Shown here in pieces: positions 31,628-47,120 of a stretch of 64,000 bases of DNA. The DNA is from Alitta virens (lineage: Eukaryota > Annelida > Polychaeta > Phyllodocida > Nereididae). A program made the position numbers and the translations under genes. The notes under the pieces were generated by a model. The model saw only the letters and a program-made list of their open reading frames with translations, ran no database searches and was not told where the DNA came from. Position 1 is the first letter of the stretch, and every line of letters starts with the position of its first letter. The stretch lies in the NCBI GenBank assembly GCA_932294295.1, contig OW028576.1:29085227-29149226 (forward strand), read 5' to 3'.

Positions 31628-34600
31628 GGCTCGTCAGTTCTTAAAATAATAATAAAAATCATGTTCAAGAAATGTTGGCTATTTGTAATTCATTACAGCA
31701 GAATAAAAATATAATTTAGTCAAGAGTAATCACATATCAGCGGAATGCTACAGAATGCAAGGAGGTCCACCCAGCCCAGGCTGGGTGGCAGCTCTATGGT
31801 CACCCAGCCTTGAGGCTAATACTAAATTAATGTAATGGTGAGAACTTCAAACCCAGGACCGGCGACTGTAGGAGATCCACCCAGCCCAGGCTGGGTTGCA
31901 GCTCTATGGTCACCCAGCCTTGAGGCTAATACTAAATTAATGGAAGTGGTGAGGACTTCAAAACCAGGACCGGCGACTGTAGGAGGTCCACCCAGCCCAG
32001 GCTGGGTTGCCGCTATATGGTCACCCAGCCTTGAGGCTTATACTAAATTAATGGAAGTGGTGAGGACTTCAAAACCAGGACTGGCGACTGTAGGAGGTCC
32101 ACCTAGCCCGGCGACTGTAGGAGGTCCACCCAGCCCAGGCTGGGTTGCAGCTCTATGGTCACCCAGCCTTGAGGCTAATACTAAATTAATGGAAGTGGTG
32201 AGGACTTCAAAACCAGGACCGGTGACTGTAGGAGGTCCACCCAGCCCAGGCTGGGTTGCAGCTCTATGGTCACCCAGCCTTGAGGCTTATACTAAGTTAA
32301 TGGAAGTGGTGAGGACTTCAAAACCAGGACCGGCGACTGTAGGAGGTCCACCCAGCCCAGGCTTGGTTGCAGCTCTATGGTCACCCAGCCTTGAGGCTTA
32401 TACTAAATTAATGTAATAGTGAGGACTTCAAAACCAGGACCGGCGACTGTAGGAGGTCCACCCAGCCCAGGCTGGGTTGCAGCTCTCTGGTCACCCAGCC
32501 TTGAGGCTAATACTAAATTAATGTAATGGTGAGGACTTCAAAACCAGGACCGGCAACTGTAGGAGGTCCACCCAGCCCAGGCTGGGTTGCCACTATAGGG
32601 TCACCCAGCCTTGAGGCTTATACTAAATTAATGGATGTGGTGAGGACTTCAAAACCAGGACTGGCGACTGTAGGAGGTCCACCTAGCCCGGCGACTGTAG
32701 GAGGTCCACCCAGCCCAGGCTGGGTTGCAGCTCTATGGTCACCCAGCCTTGAGGCTAATACTAAATTAATGGAAGTGGTGAGGACTTCAAAACCAGGACC
32801 GGTGACTGTAGGAGGTCCACCCAGCCCAGGCTGGGTTGCAGCTCTATGGTCACCCAGCCTTGAGGCTTATACTAAGTTAATGGAAGTGGTGAGGACTTCA
32901 AAACCAGGACCGGCGACTGTAGGAGGTCCACCCAGCCCAGGCTTGGTTGCAGCTCTATGGTCACCCAGCCTTGAGGCTTATACTAAATTAATGTAATAGT
33001 GAGGACTTCAAAACCAGGACCGGCGACTGTAGGAGGTCCACCCAGCCCAGGCTTGGTTGCAGCTCTCTGGTCACCCAGCCTTGAGGCTAATACTAAATTA
33101 ATGTAATGGTGAGGACTTCAAAACCAGGACCGGCAACTGTAGGAGGTCCACCCAGCCCAGGCTGGGTTGCCACTATAGGGTCACCCAACCTTGAGGCTAA
33201 TACTAAATTAATGGAAGTTCTGAGGACTTCAAAACCAGGACCGGCGACTGTAGGAGGTCCACCCAGCCTAGGCTGGGTTGCAGCTCTATGGTCACCCAGC
33301 CCTGAGGCTAATACTAAATTAATGTAGTGGTGAGAACTTCAAAACCAGGGACGGATGACTGTAGGAGGTCCACCCAGCCCAGGCTGGGTTGCAGCTCTAT
33401 GGTCACCCAGCCTTGAGGCTAATACTAAATTAATGGAAGTGGTGAGGACTTCAAAACCAGGACCGGCGACTGTAGGAGGTCCACCCAGCCCGGCGACTGT
33501 AGGAGGTCCACCCAGCCCAGGCTGGGTTGCAGCTCTATGGTCACCCAGCCTTGAGGCTAATACTAAATTAATGCAGTGGTGAGGACTTCAAACCCAGGAC
33601 CAGCGACTGTAGGAGGGCCACCCAGCCCAGGCTGGGCTGCCGCTATATGGTCAGCCAGCCTTGAGGCTTATACTAAATTAATGGAAGTGGTGAGAACTTC
33701 AAACCCAGGACCGGCGACTGTAGGAGGTCCACCCAGCCCAGGCTGGGTTGCCGCTATATGGTCACCCAGCCTTGAGGCTAATACTAATGTAATGGTGAGA
33801 ACTTCAAACCCAGGACCGGCGACTGTAGGAGGTCCACCCAGCCCAAGGCTGGGCTGCCGCTATATGGTCAGCCAGCCTTGAGGCTTATACTAAATTAATG
33901 GAAGTGGTGAGAACTTCAAACCCAGGACCGGCGACTGTAGGAGGTCCACCCAGCCCAGGCTGGGTTGCCACTATTTGGTCACCCAGCCTTGAGGCTAATA
34001 CTAAATCAATGTAATGGTGAGAACTTCAAACCCAGGACCGGCGACTGTAGGAGGTCCACCCAGCCCAGGCTGGGTTGCTGCTATATGGTCACCCAGCCTT
34101 GAGGCTAATACTAAATTAATGTAATGGTGAGCACTTCAAAACCAGGAACGGCAACTGTAGGAGGTCCACCCAGCCCAGGCTGGGTTGCCCCTATATGGTC
34201 ACCCAGCCTTGAAGCTTATACTAAAATAATGGAAGTGATGAGGACTTCAAACCCAGGACCGGCGACTGTAGTAGGTCCACTCAGCCCAGGCTGGGTTGCA
34301 GCTCTATGGTCATCAAGCCTTGATTAATACTAAAATCATGGAAGTGGTGAGGACTAGAAAACCTGGATCGGCAACTGTAGGAGGGCCGCCCAGCCCAGGC
34401 TGGGTAGCCGCTATATGGTCACCCAGCCTTGAGGCTAATACTAATTCAATGTAATGGTGAGAACTTCAAACCCAGGACCGGCGACTGTAGGAGGTCCACC
34501 CAGCCCAGGCTGGTTTGCCGCTATATGGTCACCCAGCCTTGAGGCTAATACTAAATTAATGTAATGGTGAGGACTTCAAAACCAGGAACGGCCACTGTAG

Positions 34601-37600
34601 GAGGTCCACCCAGCCCAGGCTGGGTTGCCACTATATGGTCACCCAGCCTTGAGGCTTATACTAAATTAATGTAGTGGTGAGGACTTCAAACCCAGGACCG
34701 GCGACTGTAGGAGTGCCACCCAGCCCAGGTTGGGTTGCCCCTATATGGTCACCCAGCCTTGAGGCTTATACTAAATTAATGTAGTGGTGAGGACTTCAAA
34801 CCCAGGACCGGTGACTGTAGGAGGGCCACCCAGCCCAGGCTGGGTTGCCACTATATGGTCACCCAGCCTTGAGGCTAATACTAAATTAATGGAAGTGGTG
34901 AGGACTTCAAACCCAGGACCGGCGACTGTAGGAGGTCCACCCAGCCCAGGCTGGGTTGCAACTCTATGGTCATCAAGCCTTGATTAATACTAAAATCATG
35001 GAATTGGTGAGGACTTCCAAACCAGGACCGGCGACTGTAGGAGGGCCACCCAGCCAGGCTCAGTTGCCCCTATGCGGTCACCCAGCCTTGAGGCAAATAC
35101 TAAATTAATGTAGTGGTGAGAACTTCAAAACCTGGGATTGATGACTGTAGGAGGTCCACCCAGCCCAGGCTGGGTTGCCGCTATAGGGTCACCCAGCCTT
35201 GAAGCTTATACTAAATTAATGGAAGTGGTGAGGACTTCAAACCCAGGACCGGCGACTGTAGGAGGTCCACCCAGCCCAGGATGGGTTGCAGCTCTATGGT
35301 CATCCAGCCTTGAGGCTTATACTAAGTTAATGGAAGTGGTGAGGACTTCAAAACCAGGACCGGCGACTGTAGGAGGTCCACCCAGCCCAGGCTTGGTTGC
35401 ACCTCTATGGTCACCCAGCCTTGAGGCTTATACTAAATTAATGTAATAGTGAGGACTTCAAAACCAGGACCGGCGACTGTAGGAGGTCCACCCAGCCCAG
35501 GCTGGGTTGCAGCTCTCTGGTCACCCAGCCTTGAGGCTAATACTAAATTAATGTAATGGTGAGGACTTCAAAACCAGGACCGGCAACTGTAGGAGGTCCA
35601 CCCAGCCCAGGCTGGGTTGCCACTATAGGGTCACCCAACCTTGAGGCTAATACTAAATTAATGGAAGTTCTGAGGACTTCAAAACCAGGACCGGCGACTG
35701 TAGGAGGTCCACCCAGCCTAGGCTGGGTTGCAGCTCTATGGTCACCCAGCCCTGAGGCTAATACTAAATTAATGTAGTGGTGAGAACTTCAAAACCAGGG
35801 ACGGATGACTGTAGGAGGTCCACCCAGCCCAGGCTGGGATGCAGCTCTATGGTCACCCAGCCTTGAGGCTAATACTAAATTAATGGAAGTGGTGAGGACT
35901 TCAAAACCAGGACCGGCGACTGTAGGAGGTCCACCCAGCCCGGCGACTGTAGGAGGTCCACCCAGCCCAGGCTGGGTTGCAGCTCTATGGTCACCCAGCC
36001 TTGAGGCTAATACTAAATTAATGCAGTGGTGAGGACTTCAAACCCAGGACCAGCGACTGTAGGAGGGCCACCCAGCCCAGGCTGGGCTGCCGCTATATGG
36101 TCAGCCAGCCTTGAGGCTTATACTAAATTAATGGAAGTGGTGAGAACTTCAAACCCAGGACCGGCGACTGTAGGAGGTCCACCCAGCCCAGGCTGGGTTG
36201 CCGCTATATGGTCACCCAGCCTTGAGGCTAATACTAATGTAATGGTGAGAACTTCAAACCCAGGACCGGCGACTGTAGCAGGTCCACCCAGCCCAAGGCT
36301 GGGCTGCCGCTATATGGTCAGCCAGCCTTGAGGCTTATACTAAATTAATGGAAGTGGTGAGAACTTCAAACCCAGGACCGGCGACTGTAGGAGGTCCACC
36401 CAGCCCAGGCTGGGTTGCCACTATATGGTCACCCAGCCTTGAGGCTAATACTAAATCAATGTAATGGTGAGAACTTCAAACCCAGGACCGGCGACTGTAG
36501 GCGGTCCACCCAGCCCAGGCTGGGTTGCTGCTATATGGTCACCCAGCCTTGAGGCTGATACTAAATAAATGTAATGGTGAGCACTTCAAAACCAGGAACG
36601 GCGACTGTAGGAGGTCCACCCAGCCCAGGCTGGGTTGCCCCTATATGGTCACCCAGCCTTGTAGCTTATACTAAAATAATGGAAGTGATGAGGACTTCAA
36701 ACCCAGTACCGGCGACTGTAGTAGGTCCACTCAGCCCAGGCTGGGTTGCAGCTCTATGGTCATCAAGCCTTGATTAATACTAAAATCATGGAAGTGGTGA
36801 GGACTAGAAAACCTGGACCGGCGACTGTAGGAGGGCCGACCAGCCCAGGCTGGGTAGCCGCTATATGGTCACCCAGCCTTGAGGCTAATACTAATTCAAT
36901 GTAATGGTGAGAACTTCAAACCAGGACCGGCGACTGTAGGAGGTCCACCCAGCCCAGGCTGGTTTGTCGCTATATGGTCACCCAGCATTGAGGCTAATAC
37001 TAAATTAATGTAATGGTGAGGACTTCAAAACCAGGAACGGCCACTGTAGGAGGTCCACCCAGCCCAGGCTGGGTTGCCACTATATGGTCACCCAGCCTTG
37101 AGGCTTATACTAAATTAATGTAGTGGTGAGGACTTCAAACCCAGGACCGGCGACTGTAGGAGTGCCACCCAGCCCAGGCTGGGTTGCCCCTATATGGTCA
37201 CCCAGCCTTGAGGCTTATACTAAATTAATGTAGTGGTGAGGACTTCAAACCCAGGACCGGTGACTGTAGGAGGGCCACCCAGCCCAGGCTGGGTTGCCAC
37301 TATATGGTCACCCAGCCTTGAGGCTAATACTAAATTAATGGAAGTGATGAGGACTTCAAACCCAGGACCGGCGACTGTAGGAGGTCCACCCAGCCCAGGC
37401 TGGGTTGCAGCTCTATGGTCATCAAGCCTTGATTAATACTAAAATCATGGAATTGGTGAGGACTTCCAAACCAGGACCGGCGACTGTAGGAGGGCCACCC
37501 AGCCAGGCTCAGTTGCCCCTATGCGGTCACCCAGCCTTGAGGCTAATACTAAATTAATGTAGTGGTGAGAACTTCAAAACCTGGGATTGATGACTGTAGG

Positions 37601-40600
37601 AGGTCCACCCAGCCCAGGCTGGGTTGCCGCTATAGGGTCACCCAGCCTTGAAGCTTATACTAAATTAATGGAAGTGGTGAGGATTTCAAACCCAGGACCA
37701 GCGACTGTAGGAGGTCCACCCAGCCCAGGATGGGTTGCAGCTCTATGGTCATCCAGCCTTGATTAATTCTAAAATCATGGAAGCGGTGAGGACTTCAAAA
37801 CCAGGACCGGCGACTGTGGGAGGGCCACCCAGCCCAGGCTGGGTTGCCACTATATGGTCACCCAGCATTGAGGCTAATACTAAATTATTGTTATGGTGAG
37901 AACTTCAAAACCTGGGACGGATGACTGTAGGAGGTCCACCCAGCCCAGGCTGGGTTGCAGCTATATGGTCACCCAGCCTTGAAGCTTATACTTAATTAAT
38001 GGAAGTGGTGAGGACTTCAAACCCAGGACCGGCGACTGTAGGAGGTCCACCCAGCCCAGGATGGGTTGCAGCTCTATGGTCATCCAGCCTTGATTAATAC
38101 TAAAATCATGGAATTGGTGAGGACTTCCAAACCAGGACCGGCGACTGTAGGAGGGCCACCCAGCCAGGCTCAGTTGCCCCTATACGGTCACCCAGCCTTG
38201 AGGCTAATACTAAATTAATGTAGTGGTGAGAACTTCAAAACCAGGACCGGCGACTCTAGGAGGTCGACCCAGCCCAGGCTGGGTTGCCCCTATATGGTCA
38301 CCCAGCCTTGAGGCTAATACTAAATTAATGTAGTGGTGAGAACTTCAAAACCAGGGACGGATGAGTGTAGGAGGTCCACCTAGCCCAGGCTGGGTTGCCA
38401 CTATAGGGTCACCCAGCCTTGAGGCTACTACTAAAATAATGGAAGTGGTGAGGACTTCAAAACCAGGACCGGCGACTGTAGGAGGTCCACCCAGCCCAGG
38501 CTGGGTTGCAGCTCTATGGTCACCCAGCCTTGAGGCTTATACTAAATTAATGGAAGTGGTGAGGACTTTAAAACCAGAACCGGCGACTGTAGGAGGTCCA
38601 CCCAGCCCAGGCTGGGTTGCCGCTATATGGTCACCCAGCCTTGAGGCTATTACTAAATTAATGGAAGTTGTGAGGACTTCAAAACCAGGACCGGCGCCTC
38701 CAGGAGGTCCACCCAGCCCAGGCTGGGTTGCCACTATATGGTCACCCAGCATTGAGGCTAATACTAAATTAATGTAGTGGTGAGAACTTCAAAACCAGGG
38801 ACGGATGACTGTAGGAGATCCACCCAGTCCAGGCTGGGTTGCCACTATATGGTCACCCAGGCTTGAGGCTTATACTAAATTAATGGAAGTGGTGAGGACT
38901 TCAAACCCACGACCGGCGACTGTTGGAGGTCCACCCAGCCCAGGCTTGGTTGCAGCTCTATGGTCATCCAGCCTTGATTAATACTAAAATCATGGAAGTG
39001 GTGAGGACTTCAAAACCAGGACCGGCGACTGCAGGAGGGCCACCCAGCCCAGGCTCGGTTGCCGCTATATGGTCACCCAGCCTTGACACTTATACTTAAT
39101 TAAAGGAAGTGGTGAGGACTTCAAAACCAGGACCGGCGACTGTAGGAGGTCCACCCAGCCCAGGCTGGGTTGCCACTATATGGTCACCCAGCCCAGGCTG
39201 GGTTGCCACTATATGGTCACCCAGCCTTGAGGCTAATACTAAATTAATGTAGTGGTGAGAACTTCAAAACCAGGGACGGATGACTGTAGGAGGTCCACCC
39301 AGCCCAGGCTGGGTTGCCCCTATATGGTCACCCAGACTTGAGGCTAATACTAAATTAATGCAGTTGTGAGAACTTCAAAACCAGGAACAGTGACTGTAGG
39401 AGGTTTACCCAGCCCAGGCTGGGTTGCCACTATAGGGTCACCCAGCCTTGAGGCTTATACTAAATTAATGGAAGTGGTCAGGACTTCAAACCCAGGACCG
39501 GCAACTGTAGGAGGTCCACCCAGCCCAGGCTGGGTTGCCCCTATATGGTCACTCAGCCTTGAGGCTTATACTAAATTAATGGAAGTGGTGATGACTTCAA
39601 AACCAGGACCGGCAACTATAGGAGGGCCACCCAGCCGAGGCTGGGTTGCAGTTCTGGTCATCCAGCCTTGATTAATACTAAAATCATGGAAGTGGTGAGG
39701 ACTTCAAAACCAGGACCGGCGACTGTAGGAGGGCCACCCAGCCCAGGCTCGGTTGCCCCTATATGGTTACCCAGCCTTGAGGCTAATACTAAATTAATGT
39801 AGTGGTGAGAACTTCAAAACCAGGGACGGATGACTGTAGGAGCTCCACCCAGCCCAGGCTGGGTTGCAGCTCAATGGTCACCCAGCCTTGAGGCTTATAC
39901 TAAGTTAATGGAAGTGGTGAGGACTTCAAAACCAGGACCGGCGACTGTAGGAGGTCCACCCAGCCCAGGCTGGGTTGCCGCTATATGGTCACCCAGCCTT
40001 GAGGCTAATACTAAATTAATGTAATGGTGAGAACTTCAAACCCAGGACCAGCGACAGTAGGAGATCCAGCCAGCCCAGGCTGGGTTGCCGCTATATGGTC
40101 ACCCAGCCTTGACGCTTATATTTAATTAATAGAAGTGGTGAGGACTTCAAAACCAGGACCGGCGACTGTAAGAGGTCCACCCAGCCCAGGCTGGGTTGCC
40201 ACTATATGGTCACCCAGCCTTGAGGCTAATACTAAATTAATGTAATGGTGAGGACTTCAAACCCAGGACCGGCGACTGTAGGAGGTCCACCCAGCCCAGG
40301 CTGGGTTGCCACTATATGGTCAGCCAGCCTTGAGGCTTATACTAAATTAATGGAAGTGGTGAGGACTTCAAACCCGGACCGGCGACTGTAGGAGGTCCAC
40401 CCAGCCCAGGCTGGGTTGCAGCTCTATGGTCACCCAGCCTTGAGGCTAATACTAAATTAATGGAAGTGGTGAGGACTTCAAAACCAGGACTGGCGACTGT
40501 AGGAGGTCCACCCAGCCCAGGCTGGGTTACGCCTATATGTTCACCCAGCCTTGAGGCTAATACTAAATTAATGTAGTGGTGAGAACGTCAAAACCAGGGA

Positions 40601-40844
40601 CAGATGACTGTAGGAGGCTAATACTAAATTAATGTAGTGGTGAGGACTTCAAAACCAGGGACAGATGACTGTAGGAGATCCACCCAGCCCAGGCTGGGTT
40701 GCCCCTATATGGTCACCCAGCCTTGACTAATAATAAATTAATGTAGTGGTGAGGACTTCAAAACCAAGGACAGATGACTGTAGGAGATCCACCCAGCCCA
40801 GGCTGCCGCTATATGCTCAACCAGCCCTGAGGCTAATACTAAAT

Positions 40845-40893
40845 CATAAGAGAAAGAAATAAGGTTGTAATTTGAGTGGCTCATTCATCTTAA
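40845..40893. repeat. Non-satellite spacer inside the array (copy of right flank), copy 1
   Basis: A roughly 49-bp segment containing 'agagaaagaaataaggttgt' and 'gagtggctcattcatcttaa' interrupts the units. The same sequence is the right flank of the array (50256-50306), and further internal copies start near 43445, 47121 and 48245. Confidence 0.9.
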
Positions 40894-43444
40894 GTCACCC
40901 AGCCTTGAGGCTAATACTAAAATAATGGAAGTGGTGAGGACTTCAAAACCAGGACCGGCGACTGTAGAAGGTCCACCCAGCCCAGGCTGGGTTGCCGCTA
41001 TACGGTCGCCCAGCCTTGAGGCTAATACTAAATTAAAGTAATGGTGATAACTTCAAACCCAGGACCGGCGACTGTAGGAGGTCCACCCAGCCCAGGCTGG
41101 GTTGCCACTATATGGTCAGCCACCCTTGAGGCTTATACTAAATTAATGTAGTGGTGAGGACTTCAAACCCAGGACTGACGACTGTAGGAGGGCCACCCAG
41201 CCCAGGCTGGGTTGCCATTATATGGTCAGCCAGCCTTGAGGCTTATACTAAATTAATGGAAGTGGTGAGGACTTCAAACCCAGGACCGCGACTGTAGGAG
41301 GTCCACCCAGCCCAGGCTGGGTTGCCGCTATATGGTCACCCAGCCTTGAGGCTTATACTAAATTAATGGAAGTGGTGAGGACTTCAAAACCAGGACCGGC
41401 GACTGAAGGAGGTCCACCCAGCCCAGGCTGGGTTGCAGCTCAATGGTCACCCAGCCTTGAGGCTTATACTAAGTTAATGGAAGTGGTGAGGACTTCAAAA
41501 CCAGGACCGACGACTGTAGGAGGTCCACCCAGCCCAGGCTGGGTTGCCGCTATATGATCACCCAGCCTTGAGGCTCATACCAAATTAATGTAATGGTAAG
41601 AACTTCAAACCCAGGACCAGCGACTGTAGGAGATCCACCCAGCCCAGGCTGGGTTGCAGCTCTATGGTCACCCAGCCTTGAGGCTAATACTAAATTAATG
41701 GAAGTGGTGAGGACTTCAAAACCAGGACCGGCGACTGTAGGAGGTCCACCCAGCCCAGGCTGGGTTGCCGCTATATGGTCACCCAGCCTTGAAGCTTATA
41801 CTAAATTAATGGAAGTGGTGAGGACTTCAAAACCAGGACCGGCGACTGTAGGAGGTCCACCCAGCCCAGGCTGGGTTGCAGCTCCATGGTCACCCAGCCT
41901 TGAGGCTTATACTAAATTAATGGAAGTGGTGAGGACTTTAAAACCAGAACCGGCGACTGTAGGAGGTCCACCCAGCCCAGGCTGGGTTGCCGCTATATGG
42001 TCACCCAGCCTTGAGGCTATTACTAAATTAATGGAAGTTGTGAGGGCTTCAAAACCAGGACCGGCGCCTCTAGGAGGTCCACCCAGCCCAGGCTGGGTTG
42101 CCACTATATGGTCACCCAGCATTGAGGCTAATACTAAATTAATGTAGTGGTGAGAACTTCAAAACCAGGGACGGATGACTGTAGGAGATCCACCCAGCCC
42201 AGGCTGGGTTGCAGCTCTATGGTCACCCAGCCTTGAGGCTAATACTAAATTAATGGAAGTGGTGAGGACTTCAAAACCAGGACCGGCGACTGTAGGAGGT
42301 CCACCCAGTCCAGGCTGGGTTGCCACTATATGGTCACCCAGGCTTGAGGCTTATACTAAATTAATGGAAGTGGTGAGGACTTCAAACCCAGGACCGGCGA
42401 CTGTAGGAGGTCCACCCAGCCCAGGCTTGGTTGCAGCTCTATGGTCATCCAGCCTTTATTAATACTAAAATCATGGAAGTGGTGAGGACTTCAAAACCAG
42501 GACCGGCGACTGCAGGAGGGCCACCCAGCCCAGGCTGGGTTGCCACTATATGGTCACCCAGCCCAGGCTGGGTTGCCACTATATGGTCAGCCAGCCTTGA
42601 GGCTTATACTTAATTAATGGAAGTGGTGAGGACTTCAAACCCAGGACCGGCGACTGTAGGAGGTCCACCCAGCCCAGGCTGGGTTGCCGCTATATGGTCA
42701 CCCAGCCTTGAGGCTTATACTAAATTAATGGAAGTTGTGAGGACTTCAAAACCAGGACCGGCGACTGAAGGAGGTCCACCCAGCCCAGGCTGGGTTGCAG
42801 CTCAATGGTCACCCAGCCTTGAGGCATATACTAAATTAATGTAATGGTAAGAACTTCAAACCCAGGACCAGCGACTGTAGGAGATCCACCCAGCCCAGGC
42901 TGGGTTGCAGCTCTATGGTCACCCAGCCTTGAGGCTAATACTAAATTAATGGAAGTTGTGAGGACTTCAAAACCAGGACCGGTGCCTGTAGGAGGTCCAC
43001 CCAGTCCAGGCTGGGTTGCCACTATATGGTCACCCAGCCTTGAGGCTTATACTAAATTAATGGAAGTGGTGAGGACTTCAAAACCAGGACTGGCGACTGT
43101 AGGAGGTCCACCCAGCCCAGGCTGGGTTACGCCTATATGTTCACCCAGCCTTGAGGCTAATACTAAATTAATGTAGTGGTGAGAACGTCAAAACCAGGGA
43201 CAGATGACTGTAGGAGGCTAATACTAAATTAATGTAGTGGTGAGGACTTCAAAACCAGGGACAGATGACTGTAGGAGATCCACCCAGCCCAGGCTGGGTT
43301 GCCCCTATATGGTCACCCAGCCTTGACTAATAATAAATTAATGTAGTGGTGAGGACTTCAAAACCAAGGACAGATGACTGTAGGAGATCCACCCAGCCCA
43401 GGCTGCCGCTATATGCTCAACCAGCCCTGAGGCTAATACTAAAT

Positions 43445-43493
43445 CATAAGAGAAAGAAATAAGGTTGTAATTTGAGTGGCTCATTCATCTTAA
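43445..43493. repeat. Spacer inside the array, copy 2
   Basis: Identical in layout to the copy 2,600 bp earlier, as part of the 2.6-kb higher-order duplication. Confidence 0.9.
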
Positions 43494-46400
43494 GTCACCC
43501 AGCCTTGAGGCTAATACTAAAATAATGGAAGTGGTGAGGACTTCAAAACCAGGACCGGCGACTGTAGAAGGTCCACCCAGCCCAGGCTGGGTTGCCGCTA
43601 TATGGTCGCCCAGCCTTGAGGCTAATACTAAATTAAAGTAATGGTGATAACTTCAAACCCAGGACCGGCGACTGTAGGAGGTCCACCCAGCCCAGGCTGG
43701 GTTGCCACTATATGGTCAGCCACCCTTGAGGCTTATACTAAATTAATGTAGTGGTGAGGACTTCAAACCCAGGACTGACGACTGTAGGAGGGCCACCCAG
43801 CCCAGGCTGGGTTGCCATTATATGGTCAGCCAGCCTTGAGGCTTATACTAAATTAATGGAAGTGGTGAGGACTTCAAACCCAGGACCGCGACTGTAGGAG
43901 GTCCACCCAGCCCAGGCTGGGTTGCCGCTATATGGTCACCCAGCCTTGAGGCTTATACTAAATTAATGGAAGTGGTGAGGACTTCAAAACCAGGACCGGC
44001 GACTGAAGGAGGTCCACCCAGCCCAGGCTGGGTTGCAGCTCAATGGTCACCCAGCCTTGAGGCTTATACTAAGTTAATGGAAGTGGTGAGGACTTCAAAA
44101 CCAGGACCGACGACTGTAGGAGGTCCACCCAGCCCAGGCTGGGTTGCCGCTATATGATCACCCAGCCTTGAGGCTCATACCAAATTAATATAATGGTAAG
44201 AACTTCAAACCCAGGACCAGCGACTGTAGGAGATCCACCCAGCCCAGGCTGGGTTGCAGCTCTATGGTCACCCAGCCTTGAGGCTAATACTAAATTAATG
44301 GAAGTGGTGAGGACTTCAAAACCAGGACCGGCGACTGTAGGAGGTCCACCCAGCCCAGGCTGGGTTGCCGCTATATGGTCACCCAGCCTTGAAGCTTATA
44401 CTAAATTAATGGAAGTGGTGAGGACTTCAAAACCAGGACCGGCGACTGTAGGAGGTCCACCCAGCCCAGGCTGGGTTGCAGCTCCATGGTCACCCAGCCT
44501 TGAGGCTTATACTAAATTAATGGAAGTGGTGAGGACTTTAAAACCAGAACCGGCGACTGTAGGAGGTCCACCCAGCCCAGGCTGGGTTGCCGCTATATGG
44601 TCACCCAGCCTTGAGGCTATTACTAAATTAATGGAAGTTGTGAGGACTTCAAAACCAGGACCGGCGCCTCTAGGAGGTCCACCCAGCCCAGGCTGGGTTG
44701 CCACTATATGGTCACCCAGCATTGAGGCTAATACTAAATTAATGTAGTGGTGAGAACTTCAAAACCAGGGACGGATGACTGTAGGAGATCCACCCAGCCC
44801 AGGCTGGGTTGCAGCTCTATGATCACCCAGCCTTGAGGCTAATACTAAATTAATGGAAGTGGTGAGGACTTCAAAACCAGGACCGGCGACTGTAGGAGGT
44901 CCACCCAGTCCAGGCTAGGTTGCCACTATATGGTCACCCAGGCTTGAGGCTTATACTAAATTAATGGAAGTGGTGAGGACTTCAAACCCAGGACCGGCGA
45001 CTGTAGGAGGTCCACCCAGCCCAGGCTTGGTTGCAGCTCTATGGTCATCCAGCCTTGATTAATACTAAAATCATGGAAGTGGTGAGGACTTCAAAACCAG
45101 GACCGGCGACTGCAGGAGGGCCACCCAGCCCAGGCTGGGTTGCCACTATATGGTCACCCAGCCCAGGCTGGGTTGCCACTATATGGTCAGCCAGCCTTGA
45201 GGCTTATACTAAATTAATGGAAGTGGTGAGGACTTCAAACCCAGGACCGGCGACTGTAGGAGGTCCACCCAGCCCAGGCTGGGTTGCCGCTATATGGTCA
45301 CCCAGCCTTGAGGCTTATACTAAATTAATGGAAGTTGTGAGGACTTCAAAACCAGGACCGGCGACTGAAGGAGGTCCACCCAGCCCAGGCTGGGTTGCAG
45401 CTCAATGGTCACCCAGCCTTGAGGCTTATACTAAATTAATGTAATGGTAAGAACTTCAAACCCAGGACCAGCGACTGTAGGAGATCCACCCAGCCCAGGC
45501 TGGGTTGCAGCTCTATGGTCACCCAGCCTTGAGGCTAATACTAAATTAATGGAAGTTGTGAGGACTTCAAAACCAGGACCGGTGCCTGTAGGAGGTCCAC
45601 CCAGTCCAGGCTGGGTTGCCACTATATGGTCACCCAGCCTTGAGGCTTATACTAAATTAATGGAAGTGGTGAGGACTTCAAACCCAGGACCGGCGACTGT
45701 AGGAGGTCCACCCAGCCCAGGCTTGGTTGCAGCTCTATGGTCATCCAGCCTTGATTAATACTAAAATCTTGGAAGTGGTGAGGACTTCAAAACCAGGACC
45801 GGCGACTGCAGGAGGGCCACCCAGCCCAGGCTCGGTTGCCGCTATATGGTCACCCAGCCTTGACGCTTATACTTAATTAATGGAAGTGGTGAGGACTTCA
45901 AAACAAGGACCGGCGACTGTAGGAGGTCCACCCAGCCCAGGCTGGGTTGCCACTATATGGTCACCCAGCCCAGGCTGGGTTGCCACTATATGGTCACCTA
46001 ACCTTGAGGCTAATACTAAATTAATGTAGTGGTGAGAACTTCAAAACCAGGGACGGATGACTGTAGGAGGTCCACCCAGCCCAGGCTGGGTTGCCCCTAT
46101 ATGGTCACCCAGACTTGAGGCTAATACTAAATTAATGTAGTTGTGAGAACTTCAAAACCAGGAACAGTGACTGTAGGAGGTTTACCCAGCCCAGGCTGGG
46201 TTGCCACTATATGGTCACCCAACCATGAGGCTTATACCAAATTAATGGAAGTGGTGAGGACTTCAAACCCAGGACCAGCGACTGTAGGAGATCCACCCAG
46301 CCCAGGCTGGGTTGCAGCTCTATGGTCACCCAGCCTTGAGGCTAATACTAAATTAATGGAAGTTGTGAGGACTTCAAAACCAGGACCGGCGCCTGTAGGA

Positions 46401-47120
46401 GGTCCACCCAGCCCAGGCTGGGTTGCCGCTATATGGTCACCCAGCCTTGAGGCTTATACTAAATTAATGGAAGCGGTGAGGACTTCAAAACCAGGACCGG
46501 CAACTTTAGGAGGGCCACCCAGCCCAGGCTGGGTTGCAGCTCTGGTCATCCAGCCTTGATTAATACTAAAATCATGGAAGTGGTGAGGACATCAAAACCA
46601 GGACCGGCGACTGTAGGAGGGCCACCCAGCCCAGGCTCGGTTGCCCCTATATGGCTACCCAGCCTTGAGGCTAATACTAAATTAATGTAGTGGTGAGAAC
46701 TTCAAAACCAGGACCGGTGACTCTAGGAGGTCCACCCAGCCCAGGCTGGGTTGCCACTATATTGTCACCCAGCATTGAGGCTAATACTAAATTAATGTAG
46801 TGGTGAGAACTTCAAAACCAGGGACGGATGACTGTAGGAGGTCCACCCAGCCCAGGCTGGGTTGCCGCTATATGGTCACCCAGCCTTGACACTTATAATT
46901 AATTAATAGAAGTGGTGAGGACTTCAAAACCAGGACCGGCGACTGTAGGAGGTCCACCCAACCCAGGCTGGGTTGCCACTATATGGTCACCCAGCCTTGA
47001 GGCTAATACTAAATTAATGTAGTGGTGAGGACTTCAAAACCAAGGACAGATGACTGTAGGAGATCCACCCAGCCCAGGCTGCCGCTATATGGTCAACCAG
47101 CCTTGAGGCTAATACTAAAT

